A DNA stretch of 10,917 nucleotides from assembly GCA_947473445.1 (NCBI GenBank), contig CANJEU010000036.1:1-10917 (forward strand), in the 5' to 3' direction. The notes under the pieces were generated by a model. It worked only from the letters and a program-made list of their open reading frames with translations, was not told the origin of the DNA and made no database searches. Made by a program: the position numbers and the translations under genes. This DNA comes from Fidelibacterota bacterium. GTDB taxonomy: Bacteria; Pseudomonadota; Alphaproteobacteria; Rhodospirillales; Rhodospirillaceae. This document shows positions 1-8,125 of the stretch, piece after piece; position 1 is the stretch's first letter, and each line of letters starts with the position of its first letter.

Positions 1-3000
1 GATCGCGAATGTAAGCGCTGATCAGGTCGCGCAACGGGACGATCGGCGTTTGCGCGTTCGGCAGCCCGGCCGTCGAAAATATAGTTCCGAGGGCGGGTTC
101 CAGGATGGCCAGGTCGCTACATACCCCGCGCAGCCATGCCATTGCTTCATTTAACGCCTTCTCCTTGCCCAGCGCGTTTTCCAGAGCGCCCATTAGGCGG
201 GCATGTTGCCGGGCCATCGCCGAAGCCCACGCGCGGACCGGCATCGCCAACCACAGGAAGGGTAATTCGTTCTGCAACGCCCAAATGACGCTACGTTCGC
301 CGGCATCCCGTGCGCTAAACAGTAATTGGATGAGGGTTTCCGGGCTCGAGGGCAAAAGCTTCAAAGCATCGAAAGCACTGGCGGGAAGGCCGTTCAGGTT
401 GGTGACAGCATCACGCAGCCACTTGATTTCATCGGTCTCGGCTTCTCCTTGGTCGAACCGGGCGAATGCGGCTGCAACCGCATGCTGTCGCTCCTCATAT
501 TCTGTCATCGCCAAAGCCGTTGTGAGTTCTCCGACATAAGCCTCGGGGTTGCCCGGTTGCACAATCGGAATAGGCCGCGACACAATATCGGCGCCGTCGC
601 GTAGATAGATGAGGCACGGACCCTTGCACCGTTCCGGCAATATCCACGTGTCCTCGTCGGCACGCTCCAGCGCGTGTTCTTGCCGCGGATCCAATACCAT
701 GCGCGCCACCGGCGCGACGCTAGAATGAGGCTTAGGGGTAGACCAGCGCGCTGCCGCACCGTCGCGCTTAAGCGGCTCATCACGGTAGCGGCAGATGCGG
801 ATCGGCGGACGAGAGTCGCCGATGAAATCAATTTCGACTAAATCATCCTGGTGGGAAAGTGTGGCGAACGTTTCATCGATTGCGCCGCGTAAAATGCCGA
901 GGGGAAGCTCCCCGTCGACCACGGTTCTAATGCCGGCCTTGGAGCCCTTTGCGCCTAGAGATAACACCATTCTGTGAGGTGAAACGGCGACTGCGCCCCG
1001 CAAGGCGCCGACATCAATTTGGCGGCCAGGTGCAAGGATTGCATCGTTGGCCAGTACGATCACGGCATCGCGCCCAACAAGCGGAACAACCACGTCAAAG
1101 GATTGTCCCTCGGGTGGTCTTAACGTTATCCGCAATCGATAAACGGGGCGGCCAGAGAACCGTATCAAAAGGCTGGAGTCGTTAGCCTGCTCCACGGCGC
1201 ACATGGTTTCGCGGACACTGGCGGTCCATCCCGATAATCCTTCCAGGCGGACCTCGGCATTAAGCGCATTTTTCATAGTGCCCACTATGCTGGCGCCGAG
1301 CGGAACGAGCGCTAGTTGACGTTTCTCAATCTGGATGTTTGCGATCGGATCGCGCCACGACAGCTCTATCAAGCCGGCACCGATGATAGATCCTGAAAGC
1401 GGCGCCCATTTGCCGCCCGGCCGCCGGACGAACAATTCACCGGGACGCGGAAGTCGCGGCTCCTTTCGCGGTTCGTGAATTAATGGCTGCGCAGGCGATG
1501 CGATCAGTTCCCATGTATCGTCCGCAAGCACAAAGCCGCGGGCATTGAACGGGCCGAGCATTAGCTCATGCTCACGCCGGTCGGAATCAGGCTCTACCTT
1601 GAAGCGTACAGAATCAGGCTCGTTGATCTGGAAATACGCGGCACCGGTAAGACGCGCGAGCTTACAGCCTAGCGCCGGCACGTCTTCGACGTCTGTGACG
1701 GAGCCTTCCGTTGCGGATTCGATGATCCAGTCGTGAGGGATGAGGACATAGAGTGTCTTCGCGGGTGAACTCACCGAGCCCGCGCGTAAATACCGAAGCA
1801 GCGGTTCTTGGGGCGTGGAGCCCTCGTCGGCCTCGAAAACGAGAACCTCTGATCTAAGGGCTTCGCCTTTCGGCCATGTCCAGGGATAAGGCACACCGTC
1901 GGGGGAGCTCACGGTTGTCATGACCGGCGCTGTGAACGGGAAATCACGTAGCAGCTCCGCCGTACGCATATACGGACGCACCCGCCACCGGCGCTGATCG
2001 CCGGATGGCGGCTCAAGGAGCGCGACCTCACCGGAAAAATAATTGCCAAGCTCACCCGTTGCGATGGCGCGGGCGCGACTTGTCTCCGCGAGACCAGGCA
2101 ATTTCGCGGACGGAACTTCACCGTCGGCAAGGAGCTGAACCGCTGGGTACCAAACGCCCTCACGCTTGACCAGATAGCGACGAACTTCCACGCCTTCCGT
2201 GGCGAGGCCGGTCATTCTCTCGTCCAGCAATCCGGATAGCAGCTCGTTGACGAGCGTTTCGTCTTCCGCTGGTACGTAGATCGGTAATTCGTCACGCCAG
2301 CCGGGATACTTCGAGTCGAGGAGGGCTGAATTGCGAACGGCTGGTGTCCCTTCGGCCTCGGCCTTCCGTCGAAAATGGAGAAGTCGTTCGGCCAATTCCG
2401 AGCACAGTGCAATAAAGTCGTCGTGCTGGTAACTCTTGCGCATGCGACCGCGCTCTTCTTTGGCGATCGCGAGAAGTTCATCGATCGTGTCAATGCGCCA
2501 TGCGATCGCCCTGCGCATAATCGCGCGAAGATAATCCTTCAGCCAGGCTCTCGCGCCTTTTCTAAGGATTTGAACTGGAATGCCGCCCTCGAGTGCGAGC
2601 GTTAAAAGAAACTCCCGTGCATGCTCGCTCATTCTTAGAGGGCGCTGCCAATATTTCAGACCTGAGGTCGTCAGGCGTTGCTTGCTGGCATACGGAACTG
2701 ATGGGAAAATATCGGGCGCTGGGTCATCCCATCGAAGAAAAGTTGAGTCACACTCGCGGCGGAACCACTCCGCGCAATACGCGACAAACAATGCTCCAGC
2801 GCGGGCGTCTGGATTTTCAAGGCGGCGCGCGCTCGCCAGATGTCGCAAGATCGCCTTCACTTTTTCATATTCGTTATCGGCCATGCGATAGCGATAGAAG
2901 GCTCGCCCGTCCGGCTGCCGGATCCTCCTTACCATCAGGAAAGTGTTCAACCACTGGCGTACGGGTTGAGGCCCGATGGACTGGTTGCTCACCGCATCGG

Positions 3001-3214
3001 GGGACTGCGAGCGTAGGACGGTGCGACGGGCCTTAATGACCGCAATTTGTAAGGCGTTAGCCTGTTCGCTGTTTCTTCGCTTGAGCTCGTCATTGAGCAA
3101 ATCGAGGAATCGGAGATCGTTTCTATTTTTCTGAAAAAATCCGATGAGGTGCTCGTCGCTCAGGCCAGAAAAGTCGTGACCTGCCGTGGTCGTCGCTTCC
3201 TCCAGCTCCCGCAA
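1..3214 (-). CDS. Very large STY4851/ECs_5259-like (probable DruH-type) defence-island protein, 3' end outside window
   Basis: Translating the minus strand from TTG at 3214 to the left edge gives 1071 codons without a stop; the gene is cut by the window edge. The start is set by GGAGG at 3225-3221 with a 6-nt A-only spacer, and by an in-frame TGA at 3232-3230 that excludes any longer form. Residues 1-60 are charged and helical. Around 90-112 is a WLNTFL...DGRAFYRYRM segment, at 149-154 AEWFRR, and at 207-212 LALEGG. From about 280 onward the protein seems rich in beta strands with no catalytic motif I recognise, and no Walker motif or membrane segment. The N-terminal motifs recall the STY4851/ECs_5259 family, which I believe is DruH of Druantia type III, a phage-defence protein of unknown biochemistry. 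The family call rests on memory, not a search. At least 12 TTA codons, plus several CTA, AGA and ATA, suggest foreign origin. The reading frame is certain; the function is tentative. Confidence 0.85.
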   Translation of the reverse strand, partial: MRELEEATTTAGHDFSGLSDEHLIGFFQKNRNDLRFLDLLNDELKRRNSEQANALQIAVIKARRTVLRSQSPDAVSNQSIGPQPVRQWLNTFLMVRRIRQPDGRAFYRYRMADNEYEKVKAILRHLASARRLENPDARAGALFVAYCAEWFRRECDSTFLRWDDPAPDIFPSVPYASKQRLTTSGLKYWQRPLRMSEHAREFLLTLALEGGIPVQILRKGARAWLKDYLRAIMRRAIAWRIDTIDELLAIAKEERGRMRKSYQHDDFIALCSELAERLLHFRRKAEAEGTPAVRNSALLDSKYPGWRDELPIYVPAEDETLVNELLSGLLDERMTGLATEGVEVRRYLVKREGVWYPAVQLLADGEVPSAKLPGLAETSRARAIATGELGNYFSGEVALLEPPSGDQRRWRVRPYMRTAELLRDFPFTAPVMTTVSSPDGVPYPWTWPKGEALRSEVLVFEADEGSTPQEPLLRYLRAGSVSSPAKTLYVLIPHDWIIESATEGSVTDVEDVPALGCKLARLTGAAYFQINEPDSVRFKVEPDSDRREHELMLGPFNARGFVLADDTWELIASPAQPLIHEPRKEPRLPRPGELFVRRPGGKWAPLSGSIIGAGLIELSWRDPIANIQIEKRQLALVPLGASIVGTMKNALNAEVRLEGLSGWTASVRETMCAVEQANDSSLLIRFSGRPVYRLRITLRPPEGQSFDVVVPLVGRDAVIVLANDAILAPGRQIDVGALRGAVAVSPHRMVLSLGAKGSKAGIRTVVDGELPLGILRGAIDETFATLSHQDDLVEIDFIGDSRPPIRICRYRDEPLKRDGAAARWSTPKPHSSVAPVARMVLDPRQEHALERADEDTWILPERCKGPCLIYLRDGADIVSRPIPIVQPGNPEAYVGELTTALAMTEYEERQHAVAAAFARFDQGEAETDEIKWLRDAVTNLNGLPASAFDALKLLPSSPETLIQLLFSARDAGERSVIWALQNELPFLWLAMPVRAWASAMARQHARLMGALENALGKEKALNEAMAWLRGVCSDLAILEPALGTIFSTAGLPNAQTPIVPLRDLISAYIRD

Positions 3215-3220
3215 TTTTTT

Positions 3221-3229
3221 CCTCCCCCC
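3221..3229 (-). promoter_or_regulatory. Strong ribosome binding site for the large minus-strand gene (TTG start)
   Basis: On the minus strand GGGGGGAGG is followed by six A residues and then TTG (3214-3212). The GGAGG core at optimal spacing decides the start, because no ATG or GTG lies in frame nearby and an in-frame TGA lies directly upstream. The G6 and A6 runs are length-sensitive homopolymers next to the start codon. Confidence 0.8.
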
Positions 3230-3264
3230 TCACCTTCTGGGGTTGGCAAGCCCCCCCGGAACCA

Positions 3265-3293
3265 AGTTAAAGTTGTTTCGGTTCAAATGTAAA
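3265..3293 (-). promoter_or_regulatory. Possible sigma70-type promoter for the large minus-strand gene
   Basis: Reading the minus strand, TTTACA (3293-3288) is separated by 17 nt from TTAACT (3270-3265). That would put a start of transcription near 3258 and a leader of about 45 nt. The -35 is good; the -10 matches the consensus at only three positions. A 5-bp inverted repeat, GAACC (3259-3263) with GGTTC (3280-3284), overlaps it and could be an operator. This is a motif-level guess in a short AT-richer island. Confidence 0.25.
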
Positions 3294-3416
3294 TCCGCGC
3301 GAGGCGGCGGACGTGCCGATAGGCGCGATTCGGGTGGGGAAGTTTCTGTGTCCGATGCTTTTTTCTTACATCCGATCCTTAACTCTCCTTACGACTACCC
3401 CCGCCGCCACTGGGAG

Positions 3417-4057
3417 CTAGACGAAGCCGGCCAGGGCGTAGACGTACGCGGGCGATCGACTCGCTCAAGGTTAATTATCGCACCTCCCACCAGATTCGCA
3501 TGCAGGCTGACCGCCTCTTGGACCCGGAGCTGGTGGATGTGGATGGAAATGTCGAGGATCGGAGTCGCACGGTCTCTGTGTTCAACGGTCCGCCGCCGGC
3601 GGTTCGGACCTTCGCTGCAGAGGACGAGGAGATCGCTGCCGTTACCGAATGGCTAAAGGAGCAGGCGACGGACGGTGTTACGTCGCACGAGATCGGTATT
3701 TTCGTCCGGTCCGAAGCTCAGTTAACCCGCGCGGAGGCGGCACTCGACGCCGCCGCGTTTCCCTATGTCGTGCTGGACGATAAAGCGGAAACGACGAGCG
3801 GTAAGGCTTCGATTTCCACTATGCACCTCGCAAAGGGCTTGGAGTTCCGCGTCGTCGCCGTCATGGGGTGCGATGATGAAGTGATCCCGTTGCAGGAGCG
3901 TATCGCCGCGGTGGGAGACGACGCTTATCTCCAGGAGGTCTATGATACCGAACGGCAGCTACTCTATGTCGCCTGCACGCGTGCAAGGGACCGGCTGCTT
4001 GTGACGGCAGTGGAGCCGGCCTCCGAGTTTTTGGACGACATGTCCAGCCAAAATTGA
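3417..4057 (+). pseudogene. 3' remnant of a UvrD/Rep-type superfamily 1 DNA helicase, frameshifted
   Basis: An open frame from ATG 3500 to TGA 4055-4057 encodes the C-terminal part of a UvrD-like helicase. Family helicase motifs are visible: NYRTSHQIR (motif IV region, coding upstream of the ATG from 3473), STMHLAKGLEF (motif V, near 3815-3847) and LLYVACTRARDRLLV (motif VI with the arginine finger, near 3959-4000). The conserved stretch continues upstream of the ATG to 3464, and GVDVRGRSTR then appears in another frame (3435-3464), so a 1-nt deletion near 3462-3464 has broken the frame. Just before it, DEAGQ abuts GVDVRGRS, which may reflect a small in-frame deletion. The Walker A and B domains, roughly the first two thirds of a normal enzyme, are absent, so ATPase or helicase activity is not expected. 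It is divergent from the large defence-like gene. A residual C-terminal polypeptide could still be made from ATG 3500. Confidence 0.85.
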
Positions 4058-4454
4058 AAGTCGTCGGGCGTGACCACATCACCGGGGAGCGACTGACCGC
4101 ATCGAGCACCGCCCTCGATACTATTAATAAGTGATCCCGCTCCGCCGGGACCGGCAGCCCGACCCCCGCACGGTCGGCTATTGGCGTCGCATTTGTGGGC
4201 CGCTTTGTGAGTTTCGGCCCGGACTCTTGCGGGAATGCCCGGAAATGCTCATTATTTTTCCCTCTTGCGGAGGACACCCTCTCCGCCATTCTGCTACGCG
4301 CCTGACGGCGATACGCGAAGCAGGGCAATAGCCCCTTTGGCCAGGCGCGTGCGCCCTTGGCGCGTACTTCCCCCTCAGTGTACGGTTCACGCTCTGCTGC
4401 ACTGCGGCATCGCCGGGCATGGGGGCTCGGCTGTAGGCAATTGGGGGTATCGTC
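4058..4454. other. Non-coding boundary stretch between helicase remnant and amidase
   Basis: About 400 nt with no reading frame that looks like a real protein: the short open frames on both strands are arginine- and proline-rich and lack ribosome binding sites. Visible structure is limited to a small inverted repeat, TCCCG-CTCCGC-CGGGA (4135-4150), and an imperfect GC-rich hairpin, GCCAGGCGC with GCGCCCTTGGC (4340-4361). Neither has a T-tract that would make it an intrinsic terminator. No tRNA gene or integrase site was seen. The stretch marks the change from the accessory left part to chromosomal-type genes and should hold the amidase promoter, which I could not place. Confidence 0.5.
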
Positions 4455-6779
4455 GTGAAGGTTCACCATCGTACGGCTGCGGCGTTCGGCCTGTTGCTTG
4501 CCGGTTTCACCATTCCGGCCTTCGCCTTCCAAGTCGAAGAAGCCAGCATCGAAAGCATTCAGTCCGCGATCCAAAGCGGCGAGACCACCTGTCAGAAAGT
4601 GGTGCAGGCCTACATCGATCGCGCCAAGGCCTATAACGGCGTCTGCACCGCGCTCGTGACCAAGGATGGTAAGCCGGTCGAGGCCAAGTCCGGCGTCGTG
4701 CGTGCGGGAGCACCGCTGAAATTTCCCACCGCCACCGTCGCGGTGAGCAAGATCCTGCCCAATCTCGATAAGTATAAAGGCCTGCCCATCGAATACGGAC
4801 GGCTGGAGGCCACCGCGTCCGATCCCAGCGTCGTGCAGCAGGCCGGTATGATCGTGGGGATCCCCGATGCCGGTCAGGTCAACGCGCTGAGCACACTCAA
4901 CATCCGCGGCGAACGTTCGGTCACCTGCAAAGGCGCCTTCGATGCGCCGCCGGGCACGGCGTTGCCGGCCGGTGCGCCCGCGGCCTGCGAGAAGTTCCGC
5001 CAGCAGCCCGATGCGCTGGAACGCGCGGCCGCGCTCGACAAGCAATACGGCCGCACGCCGGATCTCAAAGCCATGCCGATGTATTGCGCGGTGTTCTCGT
5101 TCAAGGATGTCTACGACACGACCGACATGCGCACCACCGGCGGCGCCGACGTCAACTACGCCATGGACGCACCGTCAGAAGATGCAACCGTCGTTGCCGA
5201 ACTGCGCGCCAAGGGCGCGATCATTTACGCGAAGGCGACGCTGCATGAATACAACGCCGGCCCCAGCAATCCCGCGGGGCCCAACGCGGCCAAGACCGAA
5301 ACCCGCACCTACGGCGGCGGCGCGCGCAGCAGCTGGGGCGGCTCGGCCTGCAATCCTTACGACACCGCGCGTGAAACCGGCGGCTCCAGCTCGGGCTCGG
5401 CGGTGTCGGTCGCGGCCAACCTTGTCACCTGTTCGGTGTGTGAAGAAACCGGGGGCTCGTGCCGCCAGCCCGCCTGGCGCGCGAACGTTGTCTCGTTCGT
5501 GACCACGAAGGGTCTGATCTCCTACGGCGGCGCGATAGGTTCGGATCCTTACCTTGATCGTGCCGGTCTCCATTGCCGCAGCATCAAGGACGCTGCCTTG
5601 GTGCTCGACGCGTTCAAGAATCCCGAACGCGGCTTTTTCGATCCGCGCGATATCTACACCGCGCTTCCCAAAAATCTCATCTCCAAGGACCCCTATAGTT
5701 CGTTCCTCAGCGGCAATGCCAATGCGCGCAAAGGCGAGAAGCCCCTTGCGGGCCTGCGCATCGGTATCGTGCGCGAATATATGGTCAAGCACACCGCCAA
5801 CGATGCCACGGTCAGCGATCTGGTGAATGCCGAGATCAAGAAAGTGCTGCGCGACCAGCTCGGCGCCGAGGTCGTCGAATCCTTCGACCCCAAATATCCG
5901 AACGATCCCGACGTGCCCGACATGACCTATACGTTCCAGAAGGCGCTGGCCGAGATCCTGCCCATACATATGCCCGAATTCTTCACCAGCAAGATGGGCG
6001 AGGCCGGCGGCGCCGGTGAGGGCGGTGAAGACGGCGCCAAACCCTCTGAGGCCTTAGCTTTTGCCGTGAACGGCATCGATATCGGTACGCGCGATTACAT
6101 CGCGCGGCTCGCCGAAAATAAAGCGCCGCTCTCCGATGCGCTCAATATCCGCCGGGTGACGGCCTCGCCGCCGATTCATAGTTTCGGCTTTCACATGCAG
6201 CAGTACCTCACGCGCCGCGGCGATGCCCGCGTGACGGATTGGTACAGCCTCACCGCCAACTCCAAGCACACGACCGAGTCTCATAAGGTGGCGATGGCCA
6301 ACACCGCCAATAAATTCGATATCGCCTCACCGGGCATTACGCAGCGCATGAAGATGCGCGAGGTCATGCGCCTCGTGGTCGACAAGGTGATGCGCGAAAA
6401 CAAACTCGACGTGCTGGTCAATCCCACCATCACGATTCCGCCCGTGCTTCACGGCGGACCTGGGCAGCCCACGATCAACAACCGCCCCACAGGGCGCTTC
6501 GCCACCAGCGCCGATCTCGGCATCCCCGAAATCACGGTGCCCGCCGGTTTCCACAGCGTGATGTATGAGCCCAAGTTTGAGCTGAACGACAAACAGGATG
6601 CTTATCGCTCTGTCGCCAACGAAACCACGCGCACAACGCTCAAGCACGCGATGCCCTACGGAATCTCGTTCTGGGCCGGCGCCGGCGAGGAGCCCGTGGT
6701 GATCGAGGTGGCGTCGATCTACGAACAAGCCACCAAACACCGCGTCGCGCCGGCGGGCTTCGGTCCGGTGAAGAAGTAG
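4455..6779 (+). CDS. Exported amidase-signature family hydrolase, unusually long (774 aa)
   Basis: This is an amidase-signature (AS) enzyme, a family that hydrolyses C-N bonds of amides through a Ser-cisSer-Lys triad. The GTG start is preceded by a weak GGGGG. An N-terminal signal peptide is clear (basic MKVHHR, then a hydrophobic stretch ending AFA near residue 25), so it probably acts in the periplasm. Candidate triad: K217 in FSFKDVYDT, cis-Ser S311 in GGSSSGS (309-315), nucleophile S335 in ETGGSCRQPA; the 24-residue Ser-Ser spacing equals that in known AS enzymes. A late LGIPEITVPAGF motif is also typical. Usual family length is about 450-600 aa. The excess lies mainly in about 100 residues between the first helices and K217 and in a long segment after about 500 with a Gly/Glu-rich loop. 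Several cysteines (in CKGAF, AACEK, MYCAVF, TCSVCEE, GSCRQ, LHCRS) might form disulfides. Substrate unknown; it is not GatA, which is cytoplasmic and shorter. Confidence 0.9.
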   Translation: MKVHHRTAAAFGLLLAGFTIPAFAFQVEEASIESIQSAIQSGETTCQKVVQAYIDRAKAYNGVCTALVTKDGKPVEAKSGVVRAGAPLKFPTATVAVSKILPNLDKYKGLPIEYGRLEATASDPSVVQQAGMIVGIPDAGQVNALSTLNIRGERSVTCKGAFDAPPGTALPAGAPAACEKFRQQPDALERAAALDKQYGRTPDLKAMPMYCAVFSFKDVYDTTDMRTTGGADVNYAMDAPSEDATVVAELRAKGAIIYAKATLHEYNAGPSNPAGPNAAKTETRTYGGGARSSWGGSACNPYDTARETGGSSSGSAVSVAANLVTCSVCEETGGSCRQPAWRANVVSFVTTKGLISYGGAIGSDPYLDRAGLHCRSIKDAALVLDAFKNPERGFFDPRDIYTALPKNLISKDPYSSFLSGNANARKGEKPLAGLRIGIVREYMVKHTANDATVSDLVNAEIKKVLRDQLGAEVVESFDPKYPNDPDVPDMTYTFQKALAEILPIHMPEFFTSKMGEAGGAGEGGEDGAKPSEALAFAVNGIDIGTRDYIARLAENKAPLSDALNIRRVTASPPIHSFGFHMQQYLTRRGDARVTDWYSLTANSKHTTESHKVAMANTANKFDIASPGITQRMKMREVMRLVVDKVMRENKLDVLVNPTITIPPVLHGGPGQPTINNRPTGRFATSADLGIPEITVPAGFHSVMYEPKFELNDKQDAYRSVANETTRTTLKHAMPYGISFWAGAGEEPVVIEVASIYEQATKHRVAPAGFGPVKK

Positions 6780-6789
6780 CGAGCTTCCT

Positions 6790-8079
6790 CTACACCGCGT
6801 ACTGCCGCACGCGCTTGAGGCCGAGGCCGGCGGCAACGCCGACCGCGCCGAGGATTAGCACGTAGATGGCCGGGGCGATGGGGCTTGCCTGCAGCATCAG
6901 CGTCACGGCGATGGGCGTCAGCCCGCCGAACACCGCATAGGCGACGTTGTAGGACGTCGAGATTCCGCTGAAGCGCACGGCGGGCGGAAACACGTGCACC
7001 ATCGCATGAGGCACCGCGCCCACAATGCCGACGCATAAGCCCACCAGCGCCGACAGCGGCATCAACAGAGCGGGACTGTCGCGCAGCGTCACAAGCATGA
7101 TCAGCGCCGCGATTCCCGCAATCGGGCTCAACCACGTGAAGAAGCGCGCCGCGCCGATACGGTCGATGAGAAGTCCGGCCAGAACGCAGCCCACCGACAG
7201 GAACACCGTCGCCACGCTGTTGGCGCGCAAGGAATCCTGCACCCCGATCCCATAATATTTCTGCAGCACCGCCGGCATCATCAGGATCATCACGATGATC
7301 CCCGCCGACAGCAATCCCGTGAGCGCCATGGAGATGATGACGCCGCCGCGATGGTCGCGCGCTACAACGCGCAAGGGCAGTTCTTCCGACAGCGCCTTGC
7401 GCGCTTTCATCGCTTGGAACACCGGCGTCTCGGACAGCCAGCGGCGCAGATACACCGCGACCAGGCCGAACACCCCGCCCATCAGGAACGGATAACGCCA
7501 CGCCACATCCAGTATTTCCTCCGGCGTAAACACGCTGTTCAGCCATGTGGCCGCCAGCGATCCCATAAGGATGCCGATCGTCAGACCGGAGGTGACGAGG
7601 CCGCCGCCAAGGCCGATGCGGTTCGCCGGCACATGCTCGGCCACGAACACCCAAGCGCCCGGCACTTCACCGCCGATGGCCGCGCCCTGGAACAGACGCA
7701 ACACCAACAAAAGGATCGGCGCGGCGAGGCCAATATCGGCGTAGGTCGGCAGTAAGCCCATGCCCAGCGTCGAGATCGCCATCAGGAGGATGGAGAAGGC
7801 GAACATCTTCTTGCGGCCCATCTTGTCGCCGAAATGCGCCATGACGATGCCGCCCAAGGGCCGCGCGAGATAACCGGCGGCGAAGATGCCGAAGGTCTGC
7901 AGCTGCTTGGCCCATTCGGGCAGTTCGGGCGGGAAGAACAGCTGCCCGATGACGGTCGCGAAATACACGAAGATGATGAAGTCGTAGAATTCGAGCGCGC
8001 CGCCCAAGGACGCCAAACCAAGGGTGCGCATATCCTGGCGGGTGAGGGACTTATGGGTGGCCGCGGGTTGCTCGCTCAT
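6790..8079 (-). CDS. MFS transporter, metabolite:H+ symporter (MHS) type
   Basis: A 429-aa inner-membrane major facilitator with about 12 predicted membrane segments. Features typical of the MHS branch (proline/betaine, citrate, alpha-ketoglutarate, shikimate and similar uptake): LGGALEFYDF at residues 24-33 in the first helix, ARPLGG at 72-77, the loop 2-3 signature GDKMGRKK at 84-91, and RLFQGAAIGGE at 128-138. Length is normal. ATG start at 8079 with a GGA six nt upstream and AGAAGG further back. These proteins import organic acids or zwitterionic metabolites with protons; the substrate cannot be read from sequence. It converges on the exported amidase with a 10-nt gap, so a shared substrate path (periplasmic hydrolysis, then uptake of the product) is conceivable but unproven, and the two are not co-transcribed. 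An operator-like palindrome lies upstream. Confidence 0.9.
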   Translation of the reverse strand: MSEQPAATHKSLTRQDMRTLGLASLGGALEFYDFIIFVYFATVIGQLFFPPELPEWAKQLQTFGIFAAGYLARPLGGIVMAHFGDKMGRKKMFAFSILLMAISTLGMGLLPTYADIGLAAPILLLVLRLFQGAAIGGEVPGAWVFVAEHVPANRIGLGGGLVTSGLTIGILMGSLAATWLNSVFTPEEILDVAWRYPFLMGGVFGLVAVYLRRWLSETPVFQAMKARKALSEELPLRVVARDHRGGVIISMALTGLLSAGIIVMILMMPAVLQKYYGIGVQDSLRANSVATVFLSVGCVLAGLLIDRIGAARFFTWLSPIAGIAALIMLVTLRDSPALLMPLSALVGLCVGIVGAVPHAMVHVFPPAVRFSGISTSYNVAYAVFGGLTPIAVTLMLQASPIAPAIYVLILGAVGVAAGLGLKRVRQYAV

Positions 8080-8125
8080 TACAAATCCAAACCTTCTCGA
8101 AAAATTGGCGTCTCGTACATTATTC

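Noticed and set aside
2212..2493. Short minus-strand open frames within 1-3200 (for example 505-831, 1918-2163, 2212-2493)
   Set aside because: All lie inside the continuous large frame from 3214 and are out of frame with it; they show no family motifs.
3186..3656. Plus-strand open frame with ATG at 3186 running into the helicase remnant
   Set aside because: Only the part around 3417-3464 resembles helicase; the first 75 residues are the antisense of the large gene's start and leader, and the end is the wrong frame for the helicase.
4131..4636. Overlapping short open frames on both strands in the boundary stretch
   Set aside because: Proline- and arginine-rich, no ribosome binding sites, no known family; typical chance frames in GC-rich DNA.
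3861..5045. Long minus-strand open frame (394 codons) across the helicase remnant and amidase start
   Set aside because: It overlaps two sequences with clear family motifs on the other strand, and its protein is low-complexity Gly/Arg/Ala-rich with no recognisable domain; a GC-rich shadow.
5175..5969. Minus-strand open frame of 264 codons inside the amidase
   Set aside because: Antisense shadow of strongly supported amidase coding sequence, with no domain or ribosome binding site.
6719..7654. Minus-strand open frame of 311 codons overlapping the MFS gene in another frame
   Set aside because: Arg/Gly-rich translation without membrane segments, while the MHS transporter frame has full family motifs.
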